From contig JANQSE010000006.1 of NCBI GenBank assembly GCA_028284195.1, forward strand, positions 310,001 to 374,000: a DNA stretch of 64,000 nucleotides. The letters run 5' to 3'. Within the stretch, counting starts at the first letter, position 1; each line of letters begins with the position of its first letter. The stretch is from Balneola sp. Its GTDB lineage: Bacteria > Bacteroidota > Rhodothermia > Balneolales > Balneolaceae. Under the pieces are notes generated by a model, which saw nothing but the letters and a program-made list of their open reading frames with translations, searched no databases and was not told the DNA's origin. The translations under genes were made by a program, and so were the position numbers. Positions 18,703 through 27,092 of the stretch are shown piece by piece.

Positions 18703-20454
18703 ATGTCAACGTTCAAAGAGCTGGGGCTTAGACAAGAACTGCTTGATGCCATCGAAAAGCTAGGTTTTACAGAGCCAACCAAAGTACAGGAATTAGCTAT
18801 TCCGGCTATTCTTGCTTCTCAGCGTGATCTGATTGCACTTGCACAAACAGGAACGGGAAAAACTGGAGCCTTTGGGCTGCCAAGCCTGCATCAGGTTGAT
18901 ACGGATTCGGATGCTGTACAGGTCTTAGTGCTTTCCCCAACAAGGGAGCTTGCTATTCAAATAGCACGAGACCTTAAAGATTTTGCCAGATACCAAAAAG
19001 GAATAAAAACAGTAGCTGTTTATGGAGGTGCAAATATATCTTCCCAAATAAAGGCACTTAATAATGGCTGCCAGGTTGTGGTTGGTACACCAGGGCGTAT
19101 GCTGGATCTCATCAACCGCAAAAAACTGGATGTCCGAAATGTTCGCACACTTGTTCTTGACGAAGCCGACGAAATGTTGAACATGGGGTTCCAGGATGAT
19201 TTGGATGCGATTCTAGCTGATACACCTACAGAAAAACAGACGCTGCTGTTTTCGGCAACCATGCCAAAAGCCATCGCTAAAATGGCAAAGAAATACATGA
19301 ATGACCCCGAAGAAATTGAAGTAGGAGAACGAAACGCCGCCGCCAAGAATGTAGAACATCACTATTACATGGTTCATGCAAAAGACAGATATGAAGCCTT
19401 AAAGCGTATTGTGGACATGAATCCAAACATATATGGAATTATATTTTGCAGAACACGCCGTGAGACTGCGGAGATTGCTTCAAAACTAAACAAAGACGGC
19501 TACGATATTGATTTATTGAATGGAGATCTTTCGCAGGCGCAACGTGATAATGTAATGAACCGCTTTCGCACCAAAGACCTTCAACTTTTGGTGGCAACAG
19601 ATGTAGCCGCTCGCGGCCTGGATGTGGACAATCTTACCCACGTTATTAATTACAATTTACCTGATGATCTGGAAGTGTACATTCATCGCAGTGGCAGAAC
19701 AGGCCGTGCTGGGAATTCAGGAATTTCCATTTCAATTATTCATACCAGAGAAACACGAAGAATTCGTGATCTTGAGAAAATGTCGGGTAAAGATTTTATC
19801 AAAAAGAGTGTGCCAAATGGCGAGGAAATCTGTGCAATCAGAATGCTGGATCTGATCGATACAGTGAAGGAAACTAAGATCAAAGAAGAGCAGCTTCAGA
19901 AATTTCTGCCGCAGGCAATGGAAAAACTTGCAGATCTGGATCGGGAAGAATTAATTAAGCACTTTCTTTCTGTAGAGTTTAATCAATTCCTGGATTATTA
20001 CACCGGGGCAAATGATTTGAATGCCAATAGTGGAGGAGAAGGTAAAAAAGGGAAATCCGGCCGGGACAGAAAAAGAGGCCGTGGAGTTACCCAAGCCGGG
20101 TACGAACGTTATTTCATTAATGTTGGGAGAAGGGATGGGCTGAATCCTGTTAGAATGATGGGTTTGATTAACGAGCAGTTAAATGGCTCTAAGCCGGATT
20201 TTGGTAAAATTGATATACAGAATAATTTCTCTTTCTTTGAAGTTGAAACGGGCTACGGTGTTGCTTTAATTAATGGGGTAAAAGGTTCTAAATTTGAAGG
20301 GAGAGATGTGGCTATTGAACCTGCTCAACAAGAACAAAGAAATAACGCTGGCAGGGGTCGTAAAAAAAGTGGTGGTGGAAAACGCAGAGGCGGCGCATTT
20401 CCAAAAGAAAAACGATCCGGTGGAGGAAAAGGAAAAAGAAACAGGAAGCGATGA
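18703..20454 (+). CDS. DEAD-box ATP-dependent RNA helicase (DbpA/CsdA-like)
   Basis: ATP-driven RNA unwinding enzyme of ribosome assembly or cold adaptation, cytosolic, 583 residues. The RecA1 motifs are the Q motif around FTEPTKVQELAIP, AQTGTGKT (47-54), PTRELAIQ, TPGRMLD, DEAD (153-156) and SAT. RecA2 has IIFCRTRRETAEI, ATDVAARGLDV and HRSGRTGRAG. After a helical linker, residues from about 460 resemble the DbpA-type RNA-binding domain (YFINVGRRDGLNPVRMMG). The last 40 residues are a Gly/Arg/Lys tail that would bind RNA loosely. The ATP-grasp gene starts in an ATGA overlap with the stop. The upstream gap allows a long leader, as is usual for cold-induced helicases. Confidence 0.93.
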   Translation: MSTFKELGLRQELLDAIEKLGFTEPTKVQELAIPAILASQRDLIALAQTGTGKTGAFGLPSLHQVDTDSDAVQVLVLSPTRELAIQIARDLKDFARYQKGIKTVAVYGGANISSQIKALNNGCQVVVGTPGRMLDLINRKKLDVRNVRTLVLDEADEMLNMGFQDDLDAILADTPTEKQTLLFSATMPKAIAKMAKKYMNDPEEIEVGERNAAAKNVEHHYYMVHAKDRYEALKRIVDMNPNIYGIIFCRTRRETAEIASKLNKDGYDIDLLNGDLSQAQRDNVMNRFRTKDLQLLVATDVAARGLDVDNLTHVINYNLPDDLEVYIHRSGRTGRAGNSGISISIIHTRETRRIRDLEKMSGKDFIKKSVPNGEEICAIRMLDLIDTVKETKIKEEQLQKFLPQAMEKLADLDREELIKHFLSVEFNQFLDYYTGANDLNANSGGEGKKGKSGRDRKRGRGVTQAGYERYFINVGRRDGLNPVRMMGLINEQLNGSKPDFGKIDIQNNFSFFEVETGYGVALINGVKGSKFEGRDVAIEPAQQEQRNNAGRGRKKSGGGKRRGGAFPKEKRSGGGKGKRNRKR

Positions 20455-21350
20455 ATAAGTTTGACGTAGTTATTTTAACTGCCGCGCGGTACTTGAACCC
20501 AACAACTATTAATACCTATGTACAGAATATTCTTAAAGAGGAGGACCTGCTAAAAAAAGCTTTACAAAAAAAAGGTTTAAAGGTTATTCGTAAGGCTTGG
20601 TCAGATCCGGACTTCGATTGGTTAACAACTACATGTGCCATATTCAGAAATACCTGGGATTACTTTGACCGGTTTGATGAGTTTCAGAAGTGGCTGGATC
20701 ATGTGGAAACCCAAACCCAATTGATAAATCCTGTTCAGCAAATCCGATGGAATATGGATAAGCACTATCTGCAGGATCTAAAGGATAAAGGCATTCATGT
20801 TGTCGAAACGGTATATATTAACAAGGGAGATCAAAGATCGCTTTCCTCCATGATTGAGGGTCTGGGCTGGAAGGATGTGATCTTAAAACCAACCGTTGCA
20901 GGTGCCGCACGTCATACCTACAAATTGAACCCGGAAAATATAGCGCAGCATGAAGCCATTTTCACTGAACTGATTGCCCGGGAAGATATGATGATCCAGC
21001 CGTTTCAACATAATATCGCTGCTAAAGGGGAAGTATCTTTTATGGTGATTGGGGGAAGCTTTACACACGCCATATTAAAAAAAGCTAAATCAGGTGATTT
21101 TAGAGTTCAGGATGATTTTGGCGGATCGGTACATAATTATAAAGCTTCGCAGGAAGAAATTGCCTTTGCCGAAAATGTGGTAAAAGCCTGTGATCCTCTA
21201 CCTGTTTATGCCCGGGTTGATGTAATGTGGGATAACGAAGATAAACCTGCCGTTTCAGAAGTAGAATTGATTGAGCCGGAGCTGTGGTTTAGGGAATGTC
21301 CGGAAGCCGCAGATTTATTGGCAGAAAAAGTGTTATTTGAGTTCCTTTAA
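20451..21350 (+). CDS. ATP-grasp domain protein (RimK/glutathione-synthetase fold)
   Basis: A 299-residue soluble protein with an N-terminal Rossmann-like part (FDVVILTAARYLNP) and an ATP-grasp core: VILKPTVAGAARHTYKL at about 143-159 carries the ATP-clamping Lys, DMMIQPFQHNIAAKGEVSFM follows, and the magnesium-binding end is YARVDVMWDN ... VSEVELIEPELWF near 260-285. Related proteins are often annotated as RimK-like ligases or glutathione synthetase homologues, forming an amide bond from a carboxylate and an amine. The substrate is unknown here. Its ATG overlaps the helicase stop by 4 bp, so expression follows the helicase, though no functional link is evident. Confidence 0.85.
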   Translation: MNKFDVVILTAARYLNPTTINTYVQNILKEEDLLKKALQKKGLKVIRKAWSDPDFDWLTTTCAIFRNTWDYFDRFDEFQKWLDHVETQTQLINPVQQIRWNMDKHYLQDLKDKGIHVVETVYINKGDQRSLSSMIEGLGWKDVILKPTVAGAARHTYKLNPENIAQHEAIFTELIAREDMMIQPFQHNIAAKGEVSFMVIGGSFTHAILKKAKSGDFRVQDDFGGSVHNYKASQEEIAFAENVVKACDPLPVYARVDVMWDNEDKPAVSEVELIEPELWFRECPEAADLLAEKVLFEFL

Positions 21351-21368
21351 AATATAATTCATAGTTTG

Positions 21369-21384
21369 ATTTACGTACGTAAAT
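21369..21384. promoter_or_regulatory. 16-bp perfect palindrome ATTTACGTACGTAAAT
   Basis: The palindrome lies between the ATP-grasp stop and the SRPBCC start, ending 34 bp before the latter's ATG. Its size and central ACGT dyad fit a helix-turn-helix dimer operator. No regulator gene is adjacent. Position suggests control of the SRPBCC gene; this is inference. Confidence 0.45.
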
Positions 21385-21418
21385 GGTTTAATTATTTGCT
21401 CAGGAAATTATTAGCACT

Positions 21419-21919
21419 ATGAATGATAAATGGAAAAGCTTCACAAAAAAGATTGCTGTGAAAGCATCGATACAAACTATTTATGATGCTTGGACAACCC
21501 AGGAAGGATTGGAAAGCTGGTTTTTGCGGAGCGCTGAGGCAACAAAGAAAAATGGAAGTGTCCGGCCGGTAGGAGAGCGGTACCAGGCAGGAGATGTGTT
21601 TCACTGGTTATGGCATGGATATCCCGATGAAGTGTACGAGAAGAGAGAAGTATTAGAAGTGAATGGTACCGATTATTTCCGCTTTATGTTTACTGATGAA
21701 TGTGATGTGGAGGTGAAATTATCTGAAATTAATGAGGGATATGTAATGGTGGAAGTATCTCAACATAATATTCCCATTGAAGAAGACCCAAAAAAGAATC
21801 TTTATGTGGGCTGTGGTGAGGGCTGGTCGTTCTATATGACCAATTTGAAATCTATACTGGAAGGCGGGATTGATTTAAGAAATAAGGATAAAAGCCTGGA
21901 AGGGGTTTTTAATGCCTGA
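21419..21919 (+). CDS. SRPBCC / AHSA1-like domain protein
   Basis: A 166-residue helix-grip-fold protein of the activator-of-Hsp90 (AHSA1) type within the START/SRPBCC group. The N-terminal strand and helix (IAVKASIQTIYDAWTTQEGLESWF) and the C-terminal long helix (VGCGEGWSFYMTNLKSILEGG) are typical, with the conserved W near the front and the G-W-x-x-x-x-x-N-L-K pattern near the end. These domains form a hydrophobic pocket; ligands are generally unknown. A leading basic segment (MNDKWKSFTKK) is not a signal peptide. It sits alone between a 16-bp palindrome upstream and a 17-bp stem hairpin downstream that it shares with the convergent YHS gene. Confidence 0.85.
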   Translation: MNDKWKSFTKKIAVKASIQTIYDAWTTQEGLESWFLRSAEATKKNGSVRPVGERYQAGDVFHWLWHGYPDEVYEKREVLEVNGTDYFRFMFTDECDVEVKLSEINEGYVMVEVSQHNIPIEEDPKKNLYVGCGEGWSFYMTNLKSILEGGIDLRNKDKSLEGVFNA

Positions 21920-21933
21920 CAGATAATTAAAAG

Positions 21934-21984
21934 AACATGTGATTGAGTGAAGGAAGATTTAACCTAATCACTCAATCACATGTT
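21934..21984. terminator. Perfect 17-bp inverted repeat between convergent genes (bidirectional terminator or dyad)
   Basis: The arms AACATGTGATTGAGTGA (21934-21950) and its exact reverse complement (21968-21984) enclose a 17-nt loop. The structure fills the gap between the SRPBCC stop and the YHS stop. There is no T-run directly after the stem on the plus strand, though a T-rich stretch follows about 12 nt later inside the YHS gene end. Convergent placement suggests a shared terminator. Confidence 0.6.
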
Positions 21985-21986
21985 TA

Positions 21987-22457
21987 TCAATTTCCTTTTT
22001 TTTCAGCCTTAATTTTTGGCCAGTTTTTTTCGGCACTTTTTTTGAGATTATCTTCGTCTTTGTTCCATTTTGGCAGAGTGTTAACTAGTAGCCTGTTGTA
22101 AAACAGATGAAGCTTTCCATCCACAATCTTAAAAGTTTTAGGGTTTGCATCTGCGGTGTACCCTTTACTAACTGCGTAAGCGCACCAACCACCGTAAACA
22201 GGGGCATATTTTGTAGGGTTGGCTTTGAATAGATCAAGGTTTTCTTGACTAATGAATTGATACTTTGCTCCTTCATGTATAAAGGTCAGATCCTTTTTTC
22301 CTTTTGTGGGTTCTCCATTACTAAAGTAGCTGATAGGGTCGTAACCTTTGATGGCCACGCCTTTATCAAGATTTAAATGTCTCGTGTTAACTTGTTGAGC
22401 TATGCTCAAAGAAGTTAAAGCAAATAAAAGAGTAAAAGTGAGTGATAATTTTTTCAT
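21987..22457 (-). CDS. Secreted YHS-domain protein
   Basis: A 156-residue exported protein. Residues 1-20 (KKLSLTFTLLFALTSLSIA after Met) are a signal peptide with a likely cut before QQVNTRH. Residues about 33-80 form a YHS-like domain (VAIKGYDPISYFSNGEP, then YQFISQENLDLFKANPTKYAP), followed by YGGWCAYAVSKGYTA. The same arrangement occurs in many single-domain periplasmic proteins of marine bacteria. YHS domains can bind metals such as copper, but only one cysteine is present here, so metal binding is unproven. A 12-bp palindrome ATGTTTAAACAT (22485-22496) lies upstream. Confidence 0.85.
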   Translation of the reverse strand: MKKLSLTFTLLFALTSLSIAQQVNTRHLNLDKGVAIKGYDPISYFSNGEPTKGKKDLTFIHEGAKYQFISQENLDLFKANPTKYAPVYGGWCAYAVSKGYTADANPKTFKIVDGKLHLFYNRLLVNTLPKWNKDEDNLKKSAEKNWPKIKAEKKGN

Positions 22458-22590
22458 TCTAAATAAATCAGTAGTTATGTTTTAATGTTTAAACATCAAT
22501 TTAGTTCGTTTTTAATAAGTAAATGTCACAGAACTATAAAATAATCAGACTCAATTTTTAGCTTCGGTTGAATTTAATCCAGAGAAAAAT

Positions 22591-23073
22591 CTAAAGCTTA
22601 GTAGGATTTGGAGCGTCTCCATATATTTCTTTCGGATCGAATACTTTCTCGGATTCTTCAAATCTTAGCTCTCCGTCTTTTTGGAAGAATTCTTCTCCTG
22701 TAGGAACGCTTCGATAGAAGCATGACCGGTAGCCAACATGGCAGCTAGCCCCATTTCCCTGAACTTCTACCCGCAGCCATACGCAATCCTGGTCATCATC
22801 AATACGCATTTCTTTAATGATTTGTGTAAGCCCTGAAGTAGCTCCTTTATGCCAAAGTGTTTCGCGGCTGCGGCTGTAATATATAGCTTCGCCGAGTTCA
22901 ATCGTTTTTTTAAGAGCTTCCTCATTCATGTAACCGTGCATCAACAATTCTCCCGAAGAGAAATCGGTGGTTACCACAGGAATGAGTCCATCTTCCTGAA
23001 ATTTAGGAGCCAGATCATTGGCTTCTTCTACTTGTTCGACCGTGAGTCTTTTTTTGAATGTGATTTCTTTCAT
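22591..23073 (-). CDS. hisI: HisI, phosphoribosyl-AMP cyclohydrolase
   Basis: Opens the purine ring of phosphoribosyl-AMP, the third step of histidine synthesis. The recognisable block is [20 protein letters not shown], then [15 protein letters not shown] and the zinc/magnesium site around [15 protein letters not shown] and [13 protein letters not shown], holding the conserved Cys and Asp ligands. The protein has only the HisI domain, with no HisE fusion. I place the start at 23073 (MKEITFKK): an in-frame ATG at 23088 would take its first codons from the neighbouring intergenic repeat. No other his gene is in the window; hisI is the last gene of the folE-cysS-yidD-hisI run, separated from yidD by a repeat. 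Confidence 0.95.
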   Translation of the reverse strand: MKEITFKKRLTVEQVEEANDLAPKFQEDGLIPVVTTDFSSGELLMHGYMNEEALKKTIELGEAIYYSRSRETLWHKGATSGLTQIIKEMRIDDDQDCVWLRVEVQGNGASCHVGYRSCFYRSVPTGEEFFQKDGELRFEESEKVFDPKEIYGDAPNPTKL

Positions 23074-23083
23074 GTGCGTATTT

Positions 23084-23179
23084 GTCATCCTGAGTCTCGT
23101 CCCGAAAGCCTTCGGGACTGGGCAAAGGATCTACACGTTAAGTTCATTTTGAAGATTCTTCGCTTTTGCTCAGAATAAC
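23084..23179. repeat. Intergenic dyad repeat (GTCATCCTGAG ... GGATCT type) overlapping the yidD 3' end
   Basis: The plus-strand arm GTCATCCTGAG (from 23084) runs through an internal hairpin, GTCCCGAA/TTCGGGAC, to AAAGGATCT (about 23132). A second arm on the minus strand (23153-23179) reads GTTATTCTGAG ... GAAGAATCT. Together they make a large imperfect inverted repeat. The same GTCATxCTGA ... GGAT core is seen at 57591, and this type is common between genes in Bacteroidota. The yidD stop and last 12 codons lie inside the minus-strand arm. Confidence 0.75.
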
Positions 23180-23440
23180 TTCGTTATCATTTAATTTCTT
23201 TTTTGGATTATCGGGTACCGGATCAAACCCATCACCGCCCCAGGGGTGGCAACGGCTAATTCTTTTCAATCCCAACCAAAATCCTTTTAATGGCCCCCAT
23301 TCGTTTACAGCCTCAACCATGTACTGCGAACAAGTGGGGGAGTATCTGCAACTACTGCCCATCCAGGGGGAAATTGCCAGCTGGTAAAAACGTACAAAGC
23401 CAATAATCAATTTGCTGAATATGAGCTTTATAACATCCAT
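23144..23440 (-). CDS. yidD: YidD, membrane protein insertion efficiency factor
   Basis: A short membrane-associated protein that aids YidC/Sec-dependent insertion. The conserved core is present: amphipathic N-terminus ([17 protein letters not shown]), [17 protein letters not shown] with the three-cysteine pattern, and [21 protein letters not shown]. The 98-residue length is slightly more than the usual 70-90. The extra tail [15 protein letters not shown] is encoded mostly by an intergenic repeat arm and is probably not part of the ancestral protein. Its ATG overlaps the cysS stop (TAATG), which fixes the start and implies coupling to cysS. The usual rnpA/yidC neighbours are absent. Confidence 0.95.
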   Translation of the reverse strand: MDVIKLIFSKLIIGFVRFYQLAISPWMGSSCRYSPTCSQYMVEAVNEWGPLKGFWLGLKRISRCHPWGGDGFDPVPDNPKKKLNDNEVILSKSEESSK

Positions 23441-24894
23441 TAGTCAATGCTGAAGGACGTTCCTTCTTTTCCATCCATAAGTTGCACGCCCAGCTTTTTC
23501 AAGTCATCACGAACTTTATCTGAAAGATCAAAGTCCTTGTTATAACGTGCTTCTTTTCTGATCTCAATTAATAACTCAATTAAACCTTCTGTTAGGTTGC
23601 TGTCATTGCCTGAGCTTTCATCAGGCCAGATTCCCAAAACCTCATCAGCAAATGTTTGAATCAAAGATCTTATTTCACTGATATTGACAGGAGTTTTGTT
23701 TTCTGTAATCGATTTTCTTAGTTCTTTTAACGTATCAAAAAGTACCGCGATAGCTTGTGCCGAGTTAAAATCATCATTCATTACGGCTTCGAAAGCGGTT
23801 TTAAAGCTGTCGAGATCAAAGGCTTCTCCATCCTCAGGAGCAGCCTTTTCGATTACCGAGATCATAGAATGGAAGTTTTTTAACCCTGTTTCAGCAGCTT
23901 CAAGAGCGCTTTCAGAGAAATCGGTGGTACTTCGGTAATGGCTTTGAAGCAGAAAGAACCGAATTACCTGCGGGTTCCAGGCTCTGCTTAAAAGCGTATG
24001 ATCTCCGGTAAAAAACTGATGTAAATTGATTGCATTGCCCAAAGACTTACCCATTTTCTGGCCTTCCAGGGTAACCATATTATTGTGCATCCAGTATTTC
24101 ACAAATTCAGTACCATGTGCGCATTCTGATTGAGCGATTTCACATTCATGATGCGGGAACTGATTTTCCAATCCCCCGCCGTGTATATCAAAACTTTTGC
24201 CAAGATATTTGTTGCTCATAGCCGAGCATTCGATGTGCCATCCGGGATAACCGGCCCCCCAGGGAGAATCCCATTTCATCAAATGATTGTTATCTGCTTT
24301 TTTCCAGAGTGCGAAATCTTCGGGGTTCTTTTTGCCCGAAGCAGTTTCAACTCTGGTTCCTGATTCAGCCTCATCCAATTCACGTCCGCTTAGCTTGCCA
24401 TAATCTTCATCAGAGCGAACATCGAAATATACATTTCCATCGGCATTATAAGCATGGCCGTTTTCGATAAGCTGTTCAATCATGGCGATTTGTTCCGGAA
24501 TATGCCCCGTTGCCCTGGGGGAAATATCAGGCCGAAGTACATTCAGTGCATCCATATCTCTGAAATAGGTGTAGGTATATTTTTCAGCGATCTGCATTGG
24601 ATCAACTTGTTCAAGGCGGGCTTGTTTTCCCAATTTATCCTCACCTTCGTCGCCATCACCAATCAGATGCCCTACATCGGTAATATTTTGAACGTAACGA
24701 ACTTTATATCCCAGATAACGGAGGTATCGCAATACTATATCGAAGGAGACATAGCTTTTAGCATGACCAAGATGAGCATCGCCGTATACTGTTGGTCCGC
24801 ACACATACATCCCGACAAATGGTGGGTTCAGTGGTTCAAAAAGTTCCTTTTTTCTGGATAGTGTGTTATAAACGTACAGTTTTTGTTCAGCCAA
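23440..24894 (-). CDS. cysS: CysS, cysteinyl-tRNA synthetase
   Basis: Class I aminoacyl-tRNA synthetase, 484 residues, charging tRNA-Cys. The HIGH motif appears as HLGH (41-44) after the zinc-ligand C32 in [11 protein letters not shown]. Further zinc ligands are C223 (WHIECSAMS), H248 and E250 or C251 in [10 protein letters not shown]. The KMSKS loop reads KMGKS (280-284), a frequent variant. The C-terminal DALR-like helical region holds a probable short anticodon-binding end ([19 protein letters not shown]). It sits 5 bp after folE and shares one base with yidD, so the three form a tight transcript. No T-box-like leader was seen. Confidence 0.97.
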   Translation of the reverse strand: MAEQKLYVYNTLSRKKELFEPLNPPFVGMYVCGPTVYGDAHLGHAKSYVSFDIVLRYLRYLGYKVRYVQNITDVGHLIGDGDEGEDKLGKQARLEQVDPMQIAEKYTYTYFRDMDALNVLRPDISPRATGHIPEQIAMIEQLIENGHAYNADGNVYFDVRSDEDYGKLSGRELDEAESGTRVETASGKKNPEDFALWKKADNNHLMKWDSPWGAGYPGWHIECSAMSNKYLGKSFDIHGGGLENQFPHHECEIAQSECAHGTEFVKYWMHNNMVTLEGQKMGKSLGNAINLHQFFTGDHTLLSRAWNPQVIRFFLLQSHYRSTTDFSESALEAAETGLKNFHSMISVIEKAAPEDGEAFDLDSFKTAFEAVMNDDFNSAQAIAVLFDTLKELRKSITENKTPVNISEIRSLIQTFADEVLGIWPDESSGNDSNLTEGLIELLIEIRKEARYNKDFDLSDKVRDDLKKLGVQLMDGKEGTSFSID

Positions 24895-24899
24895 AACGA

Positions 24900-25601
24900 T
24901 TACAGATCAGTGTCAGTTTTGATGAAATCGATGAATTTTTGTTGAGTTTCTTTCTGTTTGAAAGCTCCTCTGAACTCCGTAGTTATTGTACTGCTCGAAA
25001 TGTCCCGTATTCCACGGGTTGAGACACACAGATGTTTGCTATCAATAAATACGGCTACATCCTCGGTACCCATGGCTTCACTTAAAGCATCAGCAATTTG
25101 AAGGGTAAGCCGTTCCTGAACTTGTGGACGTCTTGAATAGTAATCCACCAACCGATTGATTTTAGACAAACCTATAACTTTACCGGAAGCAATATAAGCT
25201 ACGTGTGCCTTGCCAATAAAAGGCAAAAAATGATGCTCGCAAAAAGAGGTAACCTGGATATTCTTTTCGATTACCATATCGTTGTAATCGTAATTATTGC
25301 TAAAAGTGCGTGCTTCAGGTTTGTTCTTTGGGTTAAGCCCGTTAAAAATCTCTTTTACGAACATTTTTGCTACACGGTATGGGGTTCCTCTGAGGCTGTC
25401 GTCAGTAAGGTCTAAACCAAGCGTGTGCATGATCTGTGCAAAGTGTTCCTGGATGATCTCGATCTTTTCTGGATCAGAGAGATCGAACGCATCATCGCGA
25501 AGCGGGGTAAGTTCTGAAGTACCTATATGAGCTTCGCCCAGGTCTTCAGCGGTAATCTTATCTAAGTCAATGTTATCCAATATGCTGGAATTTTCTTTCA
25601 T
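24900..25601 (-). CDS. folE: FolE, GTP cyclohydrolase I
   Basis: Makes 7,8-dihydroneopterin triphosphate from GTP, the entry to folate and pterins. From the ATG at 25601 (MKENSSILD) the 233-residue protein has a variable acidic N-terminal 60 residues, then the T-fold core: LRGTPYRVAKMF, the zinc site SFCEHHFLPF (C121, H124) and C192 in DSKHLCVSTRG, with GLSKINRLVDYYSRRPQVQE between. The frame is open to an ATG at 25664, but those extra codons are weakly protein-like and run up to an intergenic repeat, so I prefer the downstream start. It is the first gene of the folE-cysS-yidD-hisI run. Confidence 0.95.
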   Translation of the reverse strand: MKENSSILDNIDLDKITAEDLGEAHIGTSELTPLRDDAFDLSDPEKIEIIQEHFAQIMHTLGLDLTDDSLRGTPYRVAKMFVKEIFNGLNPKNKPEARTFSNNYDYNDMVIEKNIQVTSFCEHHFLPFIGKAHVAYIASGKVIGLSKINRLVDYYSRRPQVQERLTLQIADALSEAMGTEDVAVFIDSKHLCVSTRGIRDISSSTITTEFRGAFKQKETQQKFIDFIKTDTDL

Positions 25602-25668
25602 GGAAATAATAGCCGTTTCGGTGGCTCTAAACAGAACATCAAAGTTAAGGGTTCCTGCAAACAAATAC

Positions 25669-25761
25669 GAATATCCAATACTGAATGATGAATGTTCAAC
25701 AATTAAATTACCTTTCTAAAATATTGAGCGTTGGATATTCCCTGATGGATGTTGGATATTC
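25669..25761. repeat. Intergenic dyad repeat (GAATATCCAA ... TTGGATATTC)
   Basis: Arm GAATATCCAA at 25669-25678 is matched in inverse by TTGGATATTC at both 25731-25740 and 25752-25761, around an AT-rich middle containing TTACCTTTCTAAAAT. The unit fills the gap between the divergent folE and Dabb genes. It resembles a palindromic element common in Bacteroidota intergenic space; I see one copy in this window. Confidence 0.7.
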
Positions 25762-25791
25762 ACTTTCAAACTTAATTCTAATCACTAGAAA

Positions 25792-26115
25792 ATGATAAAG
25801 CACATTGTAATGTGGAAATTGAAAAAGGCAGCCGAAGGCAAAACCATGCAGGAGAATGCCGAGATAATGAAAGAACTGCTTGAAGGATTACCTGCAAAAA
25901 TAGATGAGCTGGATTCAGCAGAAGTAGGTATTAATACGGTAGAAGCAGAGGATGAGACCATCTGTGATGTGGTATTGATTGCCGAATGCAAAGACCAGGA
26001 AGCGTTACGGGCATATGCTGTGCACCCCGATCATCAAAAAGTGGTCCAGTTTATTTTGAAAGTAACGACTGAACGAAGAGTGGTAGATTATTTTTTGGAT
26101 GAATCTAGTATATAG
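25792..26115 (+). CDS. Stress-responsive Dabb (dimeric alpha-beta barrel) domain protein
   Basis: A 107-residue soluble protein of the Dabb family. The start IKHIVMWKLKKAAEG has the conserved His-x-x-x-Phe/Trp-Lys pattern; ELLEGLPAKIDELDSAEVGIN is the helix and turn; and ALRAYAVHPDHQKVVQF is the typical His-Pro-x-His end. Family members form dimers and are implicated in stress responses in plants or in polyketide cyclisation, but many bacterial members have no known role. The start is the only ATG and follows the repeat region. The Smr gene comes 21 bp later. Confidence 0.88.
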   Translation: MIKHIVMWKLKKAAEGKTMQENAEIMKELLEGLPAKIDELDSAEVGINTVEAEDETICDVVLIAECKDQEALRAYAVHPDHQKVVQFILKVTTERRVVDYFLDESSI

Positions 26116-26136
26116 TATTTAGAACTCAGTATTTAG

Positions 26137-26403
26137 ATGGAACCAGTAGAACTTCCCATAGATGGTATTTTAGATCTTCATCTTTTCAACCAAAAAGAGC
26201 TGGGGGATTTGATCCCGGATTATATTGAAATCTGCCTCAAGAAAGAGATTTTTTCTATTCGGATTATTCATGGAAAGGGGAAAGGAGTACTTCGAAGAAC
26301 AGTTCATAGTTTACTGGAAAAAAACGAGCATGTGGTTTCATACCGGCTTGCCGATGACAGGAGCAGCTGGGGAGCTACTTTGGTGGAGCTTAAGAAAGGC
26401 TAA
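26137..26403 (+). CDS. Smr (MutS2 C-terminal) domain protein
   Basis: An 88-residue stand-alone Smr domain. The two diagnostic elements are the LDLH motif (near 12-15, in DGILDLHLF) and the HGKGKGVLR loop (47-55), followed by the beta strand VVSYRLADDRSSWGATLVEL. Smr domains nick or bind branched DNA or cleave RNA, usually attached to MutS2 or PPR proteins; here only the domain is present. The short N-terminus (MEPVELPI) leaves no other module. It follows the Dabb gene closely. After its stop, 125 bp of AT-rich sequence lead to the ECF sigma gene. Confidence 0.88.
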   Translation: MEPVELPIDGILDLHLFNQKELGDLIPDYIEICLKKEIFSIRIIHGKGKGVLRRTVHSLLEKNEHVVSYRLADDRSSWGATLVELKKG

Positions 26404-26528
26404 CAATCATTGGTCGTCCGATTTCTGCAAATAACCAATAACTAAAAACCATCAACAAAACCTGTAACCTTTCTAAAAATCACAAGTGTACATTACCAGA
26501 CAACACGAACGCGGGGAAGAGACGGTAA

Positions 26529-27092
26529 GTGAATTCAACTACAGATAAAGCTTTAATGATGAAAGTGAAGGATGGAGACCTGGACAAACTGGGGCTACTG
26601 TTCGAACGCTATAATCGCCTGCTTTACAGTTTCTTTTATAAGAAAACGTTTCAGCCCGAAGTGAGTGAAGATCTTGTTCAATCGGTGTTCGAGCGCATGC
26701 TCAAATACCGAAGCACCTATTCAGGATCAGGGGCATTTACAACCTGGATGTTCAGCATTGCTCGTAATGCGCATATCGATCATTATCGCAAACACAAAAA
26801 GCATAATGAAAAAGAAGAGCTTGATGAAGAACGGATTGTGGGCTCTAATCCTGAATTTGGTGAAATAGACGAACGAACCAAACGAAAAAGAATACTGGAG
26901 CTTGCGCTTGCCCGGCTTGAAGAGGACAAAAAGGAAGTAGTGATTTTAAGCCGATACGAAGGCTTGAAGTACGCTGAAATTGCTGAAATTCAAGGAGTGA
27001 CTGAAAGTGCGGTTAAAGTAAGATTCTTTAGGGCAATGAAAGATTTAAAAGGCATTGCACACACACTAAGTGAGGAATACAGTGATGAATAA
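26529..27092 (+). CDS. ECF-type RNA polymerase sigma factor
   Basis: A 187-residue extracytoplasmic-function sigma factor. Region 2 holds EDLVQSVFERMLKYRSTYSG followed by AFTTWMFSIARNAHIDHYRKHKK, the -10 recognition and melting part. After an acidic linker, region 4 reads ALARLEEDKKEVVILSRYEG and YAEIAEIQGVTESAVKVRFFRAM. The start is GTG at 26529, preceded by GGGGAAGAGACGG as a possible ribosome site. The next gene, a single-helix membrane protein, starts 8 bp before this stop, the usual sigma/anti-sigma coupling. Its target regulon probably includes the downstream DUF4097 genes, by position only. Confidence 0.92.
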   Translation: MNSTTDKALMMKVKDGDLDKLGLLFERYNRLLYSFFYKKTFQPEVSEDLVQSVFERMLKYRSTYSGSGAFTTWMFSIARNAHIDHYRKHKKHNEKEELDEERIVGSNPEFGEIDERTKRKRILELALARLEEDKKEVVILSRYEGLKYAEIAEIQGVTESAVKVRFFRAMKDLKGIAHTLSEEYSDE

